Source of the DNA: Bathynomus jamesi | Lineage: Eukaryota; Arthropoda; Malacostraca; Isopoda; Cirolanidae | NCBI GenBank assembly: GCA_023014485.1 | Contig: JAJOZX010000087.1 | Location: 1,559,501-1,623,500, forward strand | Length of the DNA: 64,000 nucleotides | Direction: 5' to 3' | Part shown: positions 21,122 through 32,279 of the stretch, one piece after another | How the letters are laid out: each line of letters begins with the position of its first letter | Numbering within the stretch: position 1 is the first letter of the stretch | Translations under genes and position numbers: made by a program | The notes under the pieces: model-generated | What the model saw: the letters and a program-made list of their open reading frames with translations, nothing else | What the model was told of the DNA's origin: nothing | Database searches by the model: none

Positions 21122-23864
21122 TCAAAGTTGATAGACAAGGAATAATTAGAATGACAAATTCCACACATATTTTTTTGTATCATATTATAAAAATCGAAAA
21201 CTTTATAATTGAAAATTTTCTTACAGTGGCCGCACAAATCTCAAGTTCACAATCTACTCCAGCGATTCCTCATCAAAGATCGCTTTACATTCGAAAAAAA
21301 TTATTTGTATAGTTATACAGTTACTATCAGGGCAACAGAAAAAATAAGAAAAATTGACATAAAATACTGACCAAGAGCGCACATACTATTTCACGAAAAA
21401 CACAACAAATATGGGCAATAATCGCACCCTTTCACTTATAATTTCATTACATAATAATCAGTACATTAATTTGCTGGACGTTGTTTAGATCACAATCCGC
21501 ACGCTGACAACGGACTTTAATTTTCAATCGCAGCTCTCCTGCTCACTTCGGTAGAATGCTAGGGATTGCATCAATCAACATGCAACAGGGCAGCACGCTA
21601 TAATGGTTCCGCTCTCTCTCCAAATGGCGAAAAAACAAAAAACAAGAGAGACGTCCAATTCTAAAAGGATCAGGGGGGGAGATATACTGAAAGCGGGACC
21701 ACGCGCTGGAATTGGACGGAATTTGCAATTCTAGAAGTCGATGAAGAAACTCGCCTTGTCTCATCTCCACTTTTGTCGGTGAACGCTGCTCTTCCTACGT
21801 CCAGCTGAAAGACTCTTCTACTGGCAACAATCAAACGATCACTCCGCCGTAGGCCGTTTCCCAACGAACCTACTGTATGTCTGTATGGACAGTACAGTCG
21901 TAAACACCCGTTCAAGCTATCGTGGCTTGTCTACCGCGTGCTACGACACATATTTAGCAAAGCATTCGAGCAGCGTGACCAGCTACTACCCGAAAAATAC
22001 CAGTAGACCATCTTCGATCGAAACTTTCGTGTGACAAGACCCTGCACACGTAAATTTCTCTTCTCTTCTCTTCCGAAACTGTCCTGCGCCAAGTTCCTGC
22101 GCATTCGGTTCCTCTCTTCTATCTCTTCTCTTCCGAAACCATCCTGCGCCAAGTCCCTGTGCATTCGGTTTCTCTTCTCTCTCATCATTGGTGATCGATC
22201 ACCTATCCGGTCGACTAAACTCAATGGATGGAACTCGGATTCAACTTGGTTGCCTCCAAACCGACCCTTTTGAAATTTTGAAAAAAAAGTTTATTCGAAA
22301 CGTGTTTCTGTACTGCTTATCATTTATTTAATATTTAATTTACCGAATTTTCTCGACAGTTCACTTCGAAACAATAACTACACATTTGCTCTGGCCAAAT
22401 TCACGGAAAAAAAAATTACACATCTCAAAATTTCGCAAAAATTTAATCACATCTAGCTACCAATAAGGTCACTTATGGCAGTTACAGCGGAGAAGATAAA
22501 AAAGTCATAAAACGCACGAAACAAAATTGTACAGTATAAATATAAAAGCGCCCATACATAGTAACTGTTAGTATAATTTAAGAAATATTATTGTTCAAAC
22601 TACCGTCAGAAATCACATCAATACTTTTAAATACAAAAGACAAAAATGAACCCCAGAAACTTCATGTCATCACTTCTCTGACAATCATGAACCCTCTTGC
22701 CCTTTGAGGAGGAGCACACAAAGACGCCACAAAAACGTTACTGGCTATCTAGAAGGCTCCATTTCCGAGTGTACACTTGAGCCAATGTTTCAAATGCATT
22801 AGTTAACCCCCGACTGAAGGTTTAAACAATAATAATTTTCCAAAAGTTATTAAAAATTAAAAAAAATTAAAAATTACTACCGAAAATTATTTTAATACAG
22901 TAATTCCAACTTGAAACTCTAAATTTCATATGAATGAACTCGCAATTCGCAAATTACATCTGAGAGACAACTCTCTCCTTCAACAGAAACCCCAGTATGG
23001 CTTGCAAATCACAAAAATCCCAGCAATTTATCGTTTCCAAGTGAAACTACAAATTTTCATCGTTATACTAAATAAGAATAGCTAATATGCACTCAAAAAT
23101 ACACGCAACCTACTGTAAACAAAAACAAAACATTGCATAATTGAGAGCGGTCGCTTTGTTTGTAAGCGAACCTCTATACAAATATCCCTAACCGAATGAA
23201 ACTGCATTATATCCTGACATAATTTTGTAATTTTTTCTATGCAAACGCTCGAACTAAAAAAAAGGACATTTTTCATTTCTAATACCCAAATTAAAATATC
23301 AAATCAAAACATCCTTTTTAGAATACAATCTAAATTTCAAATAAAAATTTAACCATTTTCATTGAACTGGAAGAAAAAATAAAAATCGGCCTACCTATAA
23401 AAATAAAATTAAATGAATCTATAAAACAAAGAAACTATGAAAACTTTCTATGCAAATTTCTGTAATTAAAAAAAATATAATAATATCCAAGTTTCATAAA
23501 ATGTGTGTACCGCCGAACTTTTAGACCTATAATTAATAAATTCAATGTTATGCGCGGAAAGAACAATTTAGAATTTAATGCATAACATTTGTGCTTATAA
23601 AAAAAAATCATATGATTATTTATGTTAAACCAATTAAAATTTTGTTAAATAGCTAAGAATTTAATACTCAGACATAACCATAGTGACGGTCAATATATGA
23701 ACAATATTTAACGATAGGCCTACAAGAAATCCTTCTTTAGTACAATACAATAGCCATTTTACAAAATATGTCGGAATTGTCGTGAAAATGAACGAAAGGA
23801 ATGGAGAGAAAAAAAATAGATAATGAAAATGAACGAAAGGAATGGAGAGAAAAAAAATAGATAA
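20983..23864. other. LTR-element interior, noncoding (3' part)
   Basis: The first bases hold the candidate polypurine tract (about 20983-21003, CCCCC on the plus strand). A poly-T run lies at 21085-21114. A 63-bp unit rich in tcttctcttccgaaac is repeated twice at about 22062-22185. The rest is AT-rich without coding signs. Confidence 0.6.
23783..23864. repeat. 41-bp tandem duplication at a transposon border
   Basis: Two perfect or near-perfect copies of a 41-bp unit (tgaaaatgaacgaaaggaat and onward to gataa) lie directly against the left end of the CACTA-ended transposon. It looks like a duplication of the flanking DNA. Confidence 0.9.
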
Positions 23865-26427
23865 CACTAGGCAACAAAGATTTTGTTACAGAAGACCAAA
23901 TAGGTGCTCCTAGCTAATTTCGGTATGCTGATTTCAAATCTATAATTAGATTTTTTCTATCACGTCTAGATTTTGTGTAAAATGCAAATCACTTTTAGTA
24001 AAATTTTCTACCACGTCCAGATTTTGGTTTTAATCGGCTTAATGCCAGTAATATGAAACTTGCTTTTCAAGGTTAAAGCAATTTTTTTTGCCAACTATAT
24101 ACAAATTCGAACAATTTTGATAAATAAAATTTATCCCGAGTTGGCAACACTGAGTCAAGAGCATAGTAACGGGCAACGGCCCAACGGTCAGTCGCTACGT
24201 GACAGTCAAGCAGAACGGTTGTTGAAGCTCTCTGCTGATGAGCAAGTGACAGGTTGTGGTGACTTGTGTGTTTTTATAGCATTTGTTTTGTACTACGGTG
24301 TGTATTTCTTTTTATTTTGCACATCGTAATAATTACTTTCTACGTTTTTCAGATATTGTATGGTAATTCAAAATGGCATCAAATAGACGTGCTTGTGTAA
24401 ATCACCCAGACAACTTCTGCTTTGTCTGTGGACAATATACACCTAAGCCACAACGTAGAAACATAACAACAAAGATTAAACTTGCCTACAAGTGTTATTT
24501 TGACTGTAAGTTAGGAGACCAACAGAGGGACTGGGCACCACATATTTGCTGTGCACAGTGCAATGCAATGTTAATAGCTTGGATGAATGGTAAAAGAAAA
24601 GCTATGCCGTTCTCAGTCCCCATGGTTTGGCGTGAGCCGAAAAATCACTTCAATGATTGTTATTTTTGTTTGACAAAGATTGCTGGTTTCATAAAGAAAA
24701 ACAAATCAAAGATCACGTACCCAAACTGCGAATCAGCAATGAAACCAGTACCACATGATGAAACAAATCCACCACCAGTTCCACCAGCAACGATAACAGA
24801 CAGCAGTTCATCTGAAGATTCTGCTAGTGATATAGAAACAGGGAAAGATGGCATATATGTTCCAGATGCAAATATTTCCCCACATTTGTTAAGTCAAGCG
24901 GAGTTAAATGACTTAGTGCGCGATTTGGAATTACCAAAAGAAAAGGCAGAGTTGCTTGGTTCAAGACTTCAAGAATTTAATCTTCTCCAACCAAACACCA
25001 AAGTTTCCCATTTCCGCCATCGCCATTTGCAGTTTTCATCATTTTACTTACAGGAAGAAAACGTTTGTTTCTGCCACGATATCAGTGGTCTGATGCAAGG
25101 GATTGGCTGTCGCTATGATCCAAAAGAATGGAGACTGTTCATTGACTCTAGTAAAGCTAGCCTTAAAGCTGTATTACTGCACAACGGCAATGAAAAACCT
25201 TTAATACCTGTAGCACATGCCACTGGCCTTAATGAGACTTATGAATCGATGAAACTGCTGCTAAGACTCATCAAATATAAGGACCACACATGGAATATTT
25301 GTGGCGACCTTAAAGTTGTATCATTACTTCTTGGGTTACAGTTGGGCTACACAAGCATATGTGCTTTTTGTGTCTCTGGAACAGCAGAGATGACAAGAAC
25401 CACTACAAAAAACATGATTGGCCATCTAGAACTGAACATGTTGTTGGTAAATACAATGTGAAACACCCAGCACTTATTGACCCTCAGAAAGTACATCTTC
25501 CACCACTTCACATTAAACTTGGCCTTATGAAAAATTTCGTGAAGGGTATGGATCATCAAGGTAGTGGTTTCCAATATTTAAAGGATAAATTCAAAGGAAT
25601 ATTGACAGATGCTAAGCTAGAAGCTGGAGTTTTCACTGGACCACAGATCCGCAGTGTCATCCACGACTCATCGTTTCCATCTAACCTAAATGAAGAACTA
25701 GGAGCATGGACATCTTTCGTTGAAGTTGTCAAAAATTTTCTTGGAAACCACAAAGCTGAAAACCACCGTAAACTCGTAGAAAACATGCTTAAATCTTATG
25801 AAATAATGGGATGCAGAATGTCTTTGAAAATTCATTTTTTATATTCTCATCTTGACTTCTTCCCGGCCAACCTTGGGGCTGTAAGTGACGAGCATGGTGA
25901 GCGCTTCCACCAACAGATCTCAGTTATGGAAAACAGATACCAAGGTAATTTCAACCCAAATATGATGGGAGATTATTGTTGGTTCCTGCAGAAGGAGAGC
26001 TCGTCATCCTACAAGCGACAAAGGAAGAGGACACACCAAAGTTTCACTTAAGAACAGGAATTTGCCTTTCAGTAGTAACAACAAAATACTAACGCGCTTT
26101 GGGTGGATGGTTGGGCGCAGGGGTGGTAACTCCGCCAGCGGAATTCCGCTGTCTGTCTAAAGCCAGAATAAAGGAGGAAAGACATCCCTGTTCACTAATT
26201 ATTTAAGTATGCTTAACATAAAACGTGGCACGGAAAAGTAGCTTAGACGGCTTTCGTAATAGAAGCGGGTGAGAAAAAAAATGAAAAATAGGGGTTTTCG
26301 GTTACACAAAATCTGGACGTGATAGAGAAATTTTGATATCAGATCTGAAATCAGCATCAGCGCTTTAGTAGGAATCAGTAGTTCACGTGTCTGTAACAAA
26401 AAAAAAGTTGAAATTTGTTGCCTAGTG
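23865..26427 (+). mobile_element. CACTA-ended DNA transposon with Cys-rich transposase-like gene
   Basis: The left end reads CACTAGGCAACAAA and the right end is its exact complement. A further match extends inward over about 130 bp in blocks (TTTTGTTACAGA, GCTGATTTCA, TCTATCACGTC, AGATTTTGTGTAA). Flanking trinucleotides are TAA on both sides, a 3-bp target duplication. The CACTA start and 3-bp duplication fit the CMC (CACTA/EnSpm) superfamily, but I cannot confirm this from the protein. The element is 2563 bp, holds one gene in sense orientation, and sits inside the LTR element. Confidence 0.8.
24373..26051 (+). pseudogene. Multi-copy Cys-rich transposase-like protein, one frameshift
   Basis: The first frame (24373-25461) encodes a Cys/His-rich N-terminus: CVNHPDNFCFVCG at residues 8-20, CCAQC at 59-63 and HFNDCYFC at 92-99, likely zinc sites. 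An acidic Ser-rich linker (about 140-160) follows, then a second domain with RLFIDSSKAS (Asp258) and NICGDLKVV (Asp312). Near 25360 the frame shifts, and 25359-26051 continues with FLCLWNSRDD, LPPLHIKLGLMK, KIHFLYSHLDFFP and VSDEHGERFHQ before the stop. I recognise this as a protein repeated widely in arthropod genomes. Asp258, Asp312 and an acidic residue in SDEHGER are my candidates for a DDE-type triad; this is inference. It is otherwise intact. Confidence 0.75.
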
Positions 26428-27612
26428 TAATCAGCCTACCTACCAAATTTTAGGAGTGTATAAATATATAAAATTATATATATAACTAATATATAAGTAT
26501 AAGTTAATATGTAAGTGTATAATTAATGAATATATAAAAAAATCCAACAAAAATTTATAGAAAATTTCACAACACAATTTCTCTATTTCAGTTAAACGAA
26601 TTTAGCTTATTTTGATGTCTAACACAATCCTATACGGCCAGCCTATAATCTGATAAATTAATATGTTTAAGATTATTTTTCGACTGTCCCTTAAAATGTA
26701 ACTTAATCCTATTTAGCGCGAAGCGAAGCGAAGCAAAAAGCCCGTAAACTTACATAACCAATAAAATAAACCTATCATTATAATTTATGTACAACCAATC
26801 GAAATATAATCAGAAATCTGCTAATGAAACCCAGAAAATTTTACATGTTCATGAAGTGTCTTACAATACTATATATGTATATATACCTAGAAATGCGGTA
26901 CAAATTTTCGCTAAAACATTTTTAAAGGGCCGCATAAAATGTGTATCACTATATTTAAACTAACATAATTTACTACGTACAATTTCAGTGTAAAAAAAAT
27001 GTCTATATAATTATTATTATCACATTTTCTACTAATTCAAAAGTTGAAAAAAAAATGACAAACGTAGGTAGGTTTAAGGACAGGAGAAAAGGTGAACGAA
27101 ATGAAGTGAAAAGAATTGAGTCTCGGCAGCGACGAACAATTTGAAATATACCTCTCCGACGGGCTGAACGAAAGCTAACGAATTCGGAAACAAACGACTC
27201 TGAAATTTACTGTTACTCAAGTGTTTTGACTCCAACGGAAAACCGACTCCACAACGACTAAAAGAAGTTTTGAGTCTCTAGACTCAATCTCAAACAAAAA
27301 AATTTTGACGCGCGAACTTTTTTGAAGCGACGCGACTCAGAATAATTTGGAATGTAAGGGGCGCCATTTTGAAATTTGCAATGAATTTTTGTTTAATTTG
27401 ATAATTACTCTAAAACGGGTAGCGAAACAGAATATCTACTAATTTTCTTTATACGGAGAACGTGAAAACAATCGTGATTAGTCGAAAGAACACACGCACA
27501 AATTTTGAATTCCTATTTATCCGAAACGAAAAAATAATGCATAAGCCTAACGGAATGCATGGGTTCGTATTATTAAATTGATAACAATTTAATAAGGTTA
27601 GCTGCCACCAAA
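26428..27612. other. LTR-element interior, noncoding (5' part)
   Basis: AT-rich with no coding pattern. The last bases before 27613, read on the minus strand, give the candidate primer-binding site TTTGGTGGCAGCTAACC directly after the 5' LTR. Confidence 0.6.
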
Positions 27613-28064
27613 TATAGTGAACACGCTTTATTATTTACTTTCTTCATTATTTACTCTTCTATCGGCTCTTTATTTCATTTATCGCTTGCTTTCTCTACAC
27701 TCGTTTTCACTGTACCGTATAGCTTCATGGTAGCCACGCCGAGACTATGAAAGCCGTTACAAAACAAAGGGGGGGGGGGTTCATTAACACTCTTTTAACA
27801 CTTTTTAACTCTTTATTTAATTCCGAAAATGGTTTAAGTGATTTAGGGGGATGCGAGTACGAAATTTTACTATAATATTTTACGTCGGAGAGGGGCACAA
27901 ACAATTAATTAAATTTTACGTTACATGGCGCCAACCTCACGCTTAACGCGCTGCCTAAAGACTGACTCTGTTTGAGGGTAGTCCGCTCTCTGGGCCTCTG
28001 TTCAGGATTGCCAACATTATCTTAATTAAACAAAAATTAATATTCTTAACTAGGCATTACTACA
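27613..28064 (-). repeat. 5' LTR of the LARD-like element
   Basis: 452 bp, partner of 20535-20982. On the minus strand it contains a conserved AACGAGTGT...AGTAAATAA region. Similar words occur in the solo LTR at 31315-31850, so the two are related LTR families. Confidence 0.9.
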
Positions 28065-28103
28065 CCCTGAAGATGGAATTAGTGCATTCCGAAACGTCGG
28101 TAC
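28065..28103 (+). ncRNA. Hammerhead ribozyme-like motif (PLE, right copy), split
   Basis: Same motif as at 16171-16210: CUGAAGA, U, GGAAU/AUUCC helix, GAAAC, GUC. The LTR element inserted just 5' of the core, so the 5' strand of helix I is now LTR sequence. Confidence 0.45.
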
Positions 28104-28207
28104 TATTAAACCTTGAAGGATGTTTGTATTTTCTCTGGTGTTCCTGTTTATTATATATATATATAATATATATATATAATAAGGCTATATTTATTATATT
28201 TATTTTA

Positions 28208-28209
<2 letters not shown>

Positions 28210-28251
<42 letters not shown>
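28210..28251. repeat. (TA)n microsatellite
   Basis: TA run that marks the boundary between the Penelope 3' end and the hAT-like relic. Confidence 0.95.
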
Positions 28252-30768
28252 TTTAACACTTATATAATTGTGCTTTGGTGCTAAAAGGTTAATGCATTAT
28301 TTTCTCTCATTTTTCAGGTTATGGCTAGAAGTACTCACTCATCTGCAGAAACGTGGGTTCTAGGAAAGCCCAGCAACAAGTTATGAACTGCAAGGCTACC
28401 CACATGTGGTGATGTGCTTCGTTTGGTTCAGTTTCACCACCATGAACATTCCAAGACCTTGAAAGAGAGCTACAACTTGGCCTGCAAAGAGGCCCTGCAA
28501 GTATGGCAGAGAGCAAGGATTCCTACACAGCGAGTCGATTCCTATGTTAGGAAGCTGTCAAAGCTGTACGAAGAGTTCCTTGCGTTGGAGGAAAGAGAGC
28601 ATGTTCCAAGAGACTCTCTCAGAGCTTTTCGACGTTGCCTCGAAGGACGCCTTGAAGGTGATTGTCTATCACCGCCAATTCCTGATGATGCAACGAGAAT
28701 ACGTCTTTTCCTGCAGTATGGCAGGCCCTGACAAGATTAATTTTGCCAAGGAATACCGCAAGAGATGTCGTCAGGAGAAAGATGCTGACAAAGCTCTACG
28801 GTACAAAGAAAGAGAGGCTGCATTTCAGGCTGGAGCTGCTGCTCTTTCATCATCCAGCACGTCCACTTCATCCTCTGAAGAATTCAACGCTGAAGACGAT
28901 GATTATCATCCGTCGACTTCGACCGGAAGAACAGATGTACACTCTCATCCTCCGAAACGAAACAATATCTTCACATCACCAGGTGTGGTTGCTACTCTTG
29001 ATCGCGTCAACCTTCCCGTTCGAGGAGCAGTCTTCGTTGCTGGATCAGTCGCTCAAGCCCTGGGCTATGATATTTCTACAATGACTCCTTCACGCAGCTC
29101 CATCCGTCGTTCAAGAAGAGGCAAGCAAGACAGGCAGCAGCCAAAGAAGATCAAGCTTCGTTTTCTGTCAAAGGACCCCTTCTTCTTCACTGGGATGGGA
29201 AACTACTTCCCGACATCGGTGGCGCAAAGGAAACAGCCGAACGAACCGCGGTAATCGTTACGGGAAATGGGATGGAAAAACTCCTAGCCGTGCCAAAAAT
29301 ACAACGAGCTACAGGAGAAGAACAGGTCAAGGCTTGCATTTCGACGATTGATGACTGGAATCTTCGGGGTGAGATACAAGGTCTCGTATTTGACACAACT
29401 GCGTCTAATACTGGCCTTCACAGGGGAGCATGTACCATGATTAAAAAAGTAGTAGGGTGGGAACTTGTCTGGATCGCTTGCCGACATCATATCCTTGAAG
29501 TCGTCTTGTCAAACACCTGCAACACACTTCTTGGACTCACAGGTGGCCCGGAAATGACTCTCTTTAAGCGTTTTCAGAAAAAATGGCCATCACTTCAGAA
29601 GGATTCCTTCATGAAGGCTTCAAATAACCTATTCAGAGATCCAAAGATGTTCCAGCTTCGAGAGGAAATGATCCAGTACTTCGCAAAGGCACTGGAGTCT
29701 AAACAATCGCGTGATGACTACGAGGAATTGCTACGACTCTACCTCACCTTCCTCGGGTGCCGTCATGAGAAAGAAGTCAAGGTTCGCGCTCCAGAACCAA
29801 CCAACTCACCATGCACGCTGGATGGCCAAGGCTATCTACGTCCTCGAAATTTATCTATTCAATCATCAACTACAGCTGACAGTGCGTGAGACAGTTGGAA
29901 CGAGGGCCCCGTCGGAATCAACGCTCCTTTCAATGATATTCTGCTTCTTAAAATCTTGCAAAAGTACCCAAATCAGACCATTTCCAAAGCAGCATCCACA
30001 GCTCTTTAACGGCACCTGTGGTATCTTTGAGAGCATCTCATCGGCCTTGCATTCTTCGATGCTCGAGTCGATGCCGAGACCAAACGGAAGATGGTCGTAA
30101 ACCTCCAACGTAACGAGGATACCACTGTTACTCGTCGATTGAAACTTGAAGGAAACATTGAAGATTTGAATTTGTATGAAATGGCCACCAAAAGGACCCT
30201 GGGAATCTTCACTCTGTTAAAGAAAGAAGGAAGGAAGGCAGCGGAGGATACCTTCCTGAGGACCGATCCCAATTCCTGGACGGAGGATGATTGCTTTCAA
30301 GAGTTTCGACCCATAGCGATCAACCTAAATGTTGTCAATGATTCGGCGGAGAGGGTTATCGCCCTTATCAAGGCATATAATACATCCTTGACGAAGGATG
30401 AATCTAAGTAATGATGTATATTATAAACGAATGATAAATGTAATTTTCTATGAAACATATAATTTTTGTTCTTTAAAACTTAATCTCTTTTCTTTAAGAG
30501 TTATTCTGTTTTCTAAAAAAAATAAGCTGTTTTCTTTGAGATTTAATCTGTTTTCAAACAAATAAACTAGTATTTGCCCTTGTTTTTTCATTTTTTAACC
30601 CAGAAGATCAATCTACTAGAAAATGAGTAGTAAAATGAAAGTCATAGCGACCAGTAAATATCATTCAATTAAGCTAAAATTTGGCATGGAGATATTTGAT
30701 AGATATAGGAACAGGAGCAACCATGTGGAGGTAAGAAATTACAAAATTTTATTTTTTGGACCACCCTA
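28252..30768 (+). mobile_element. hAT-like transposon of the TAGGGTGG group, left end lost
   Basis: The right end is GGACCACCCTA (30758-30768), the complement of TAGGGTGGTCC as seen at 55882. No matching left end is visible before the TA array, so the 5' terminus is lost or unrecognisable. The gene at 28414-30411 lies inside in sense orientation. Confidence 0.65.
28414..30411 (+). pseudogene. hAT-like transposase, longest copy, several frameshifts
   Basis: Coding sequence jumps among frames (28414-28731, 28544-29254, 29187-29889, 29711-30100, 30091-30411). In order it has an N-terminal helical region, an acidic Ser-rich linker (about 28850-28930), a Gln/Lys-Arg patch, and then LHWDGKLLPDI with a first candidate Asp. 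LVFDTTASNTG carries a second Asp and is followed by WIACRHHILEVVLS, similar to the Cys/His block of hAT transposases. Later come HHARWMAKAIYVLEIYLF and a C-terminal VVNDSAERVIALIKAYN whose Glu is the third candidate. At least four frameshifts make it inactive. Shared blocks link it to the relics at 39851-41024 and 56150-57270. Confidence 0.7.
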
Positions 30769-31010
30769 ATATAAATATACAGTATATATAATATATATAT
30801 ATTTTAATATATATATATATATTTAATATACAGGGTGATCCGTTTGGGTATGGATAAAATAAAATTGATGTGAAATGGAAACAGTAACATTATATAGTTT
30901 AATATTTGGCAAACAATGCCCACAAAGATGGTAGAGTGTGACAAACCTAATTAGTCTTCAACATAACCTCCCCCCCCACTTCCGGACACGACGGAGGTCA
31001 TAATGAGAGG

Positions 31011-31265
31011 CTAATTCTTACGACCACCTGCATGTGGTTTAGTGATAGACCCCGTTTCTTCAAATGTGCGGTACCACTGCACTATGGAATCGTATTTAGG
31101 AGTTTTATGAACACCATACAGTCCATACACACGGCGAAACTCACGCTGTACCGCTGTCACACTTTCAAACTTAGCAAACCAAATGACACACTTCACACGT
31201 TGTTGTGCATTCGCTGCCATTTTCGAAACTGGCACATGTCTCATACGTCTGGCAGCAGATGGCAA
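31011..31265 (-). pseudogene. Mariner-type transposase N-terminus
   Basis: 84 residues. After a short lead, MAANAQQRVKCVIWFAKFES begins the first helix-turn-helix, and VQREFRRVYG then IVQWYRTFEETGSI follow, a DNA-binding half typical of mariner-group transposases. The probable true start is the internal Met at about 31220. A stop and deletion follow GGRKN, so no catalytic domain remains. Confidence 0.8.
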
Positions 31266-31314
31266 CGCCTATTGCAAACTCCCACATTTTATGACCACAC
31301 ATGCAACAGATAAG

Positions 31315-31850
31315 TGTAGTAATGTGTAATTAAGAATTAAATGTTTGTTTATAAGAATTTAATGTTCAATTAAGTTTTGTTAAATAAGAAATTAATAATG
31401 GTTTGTGAAATTAAAAATATATAATGCTAGTTGGCAACACTAAGAATCTGCCCAAGCGGAGGCTGGGTAGAAATGCCCTTCAGTTATCGGATGGCCGTTG
31501 GCCTAATTAGGTGTTTTTGTCTTACGATGTTTTTGTAAATTTAGAATATTCTTTCGTGAGTCTCTCTTCTCTCCGGCTGAATGTTAACGCTAATTCCCCC
31601 CTCGCATTACTCCGTTTGTCTAAAAGTGTTTCGGTATAAATAAAAGGTCAGTAAATAGAAGTGTATAATTTATCCCCGTCTCCCTCGCATTATTCGAAAG
31701 TGAAATGGCCTCGTCTCGGTCACGTACTACCCGCGGTTATAAAGTACAGCGAAAACGAGTGTAAAGAAAATGATAAAAGATAAAGAGAAAGTAAATAACG
31801 GAAGTAAATAAGAAAAATTGTAAAAGGTTTGTAAAATGGGGTTCACCACA
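31315..31850 (+). repeat. Solo LTR related to the 20-28 kb element
   Basis: Starts TGTAGTAATG, ends TTCACCACA, 536 bp, flanked by TAAG (31311-31314) and TGAG (31851-31854), a 4-bp target duplication with one change. It shares the start and the GAAAACGAGTGTA-AGAAA and AAAGTAAATAA blocks with the LTRs at 20535 and 27613. It is a diverged member of the same group, left by LTR-LTR recombination. Confidence 0.8.
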
Positions 31851-31921
31851 TGAGCGCTGTATCAATTCTCAGTAGATTTTCACAGCGTTTTTTTTTATCT
31901 ATACCCAAACGGATCACCCTG

Positions 31922-32222
31922 TATAATATATATATATATATATATTTTTTTTTTTTTAAAGTTCGGGAAGAACCGATTCGCCTCTATTTAAAAGGGCATA
32001 TCTCGGCGGAAAAACAAAGAAAAAGTGAGAGGAAAGACAGAGGAAAAAGAAAGGGTGGAGGGGACAGTCGAAGTGGAAAAAGACCAAGGATGACAAGGAC
32101 TGCAGGGTCGAGCCCCATCATCCTTGGGTGCTAGGGCCGGGAGGGCGCACGTGAAACCTCCAGGAACAAGCACGTACAAACGAGCACAAAGAGCACTCAA
32201 GAGCACGAGCTTAGAACCCCCT
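31922..32222 (+). repeat. Repeat beginning ttcgggaagaaccg, copy 1
   Basis: After a TA/poly-T stretch, 31960-32034 (shared core: gaagaaccgattcgcctcta) recurs at 35236-35310, including the preceding mariner end. The rest to 32222 is a purine-rich stretch without a coding pattern. It may be a retroelement leader, class unknown. Confidence 0.6.
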
Positions 32223-32279
32223 TGCGGGGATATATATATATATATAATATATATATATATATGTATATAACACCGAGAA

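Larger units (their letters stand above)
20535..28064 (-). mobile_element. Nonautonomous LTR retroelement (LARD-like)
   Basis: Two long terminal repeats (20535-20982 and 27613-28064) flank 6.6 kb, of which 2563 bp are a later DNA-transposon insertion. The element lies in the Penelope element between exact CCCT duplications (20531-20534, 28065-28068). Read on the minus strand, the LTR starts TGTAGTAATG and ends CACTATA. A purine-rich tract (AAGGGGGTGA) sits just before the 3' LTR and a TGGTGGCAGCTAACC candidate primer-binding site just after the 5' LTR, so the minus strand is the sense strand. The remaining 4.1-kb interior shows no gag, protease, RT or integrase on either strand. It must rely on proteins from another element. 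Confidence 0.8.
16084..28150. mobile_element. Inverted pair of Penelope-like elements (split by an LTR element)
   Basis: A minus-strand copy (16084-18269) and a plus-strand copy (18270-20534, then 28065-28150) stand head to head, with 5' ends in the middle and 3' ends outward. The arms are almost identical in DNA sequence. About 200 bp (18270-18473) belong only to the plus copy, which extends further 5'. The plus copy is interrupted by the LTR element at 20535-28064, flanked by the 4-bp duplication CCCT. Both 3' ends carry a hammerhead-like motif. Both outer ends run into TA arrays. Confidence 0.9.
30831..31921 (-). mobile_element. Internally deleted mariner element, carrying a solo LTR
   Basis: The ends CAGGGTGATCCGTTTGGGTA and its complement (31902-31921, one mismatch) lie between TA dinucleotides in TA arrays. 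Without the inserted LTR (31315-31850) the element is only about 550 bp. It keeps the start of a transposase on the minus strand and has lost the catalytic part. Confidence 0.85.

Noticed and set aside
24060..24329. Separate 89-residue gene upstream of the CACTA-ended transposon's gene
   Set aside because: Hydrophobic composition from AT-rich leader sequence and no recognisable motif; it is more likely the 5' leader of the element.
25346..25380. Short intron explaining the frame change in the Cys-rich transposase gene
   Set aside because: The frames overlap by several codons, and there is no room for splice sites; a simple indel explains it.
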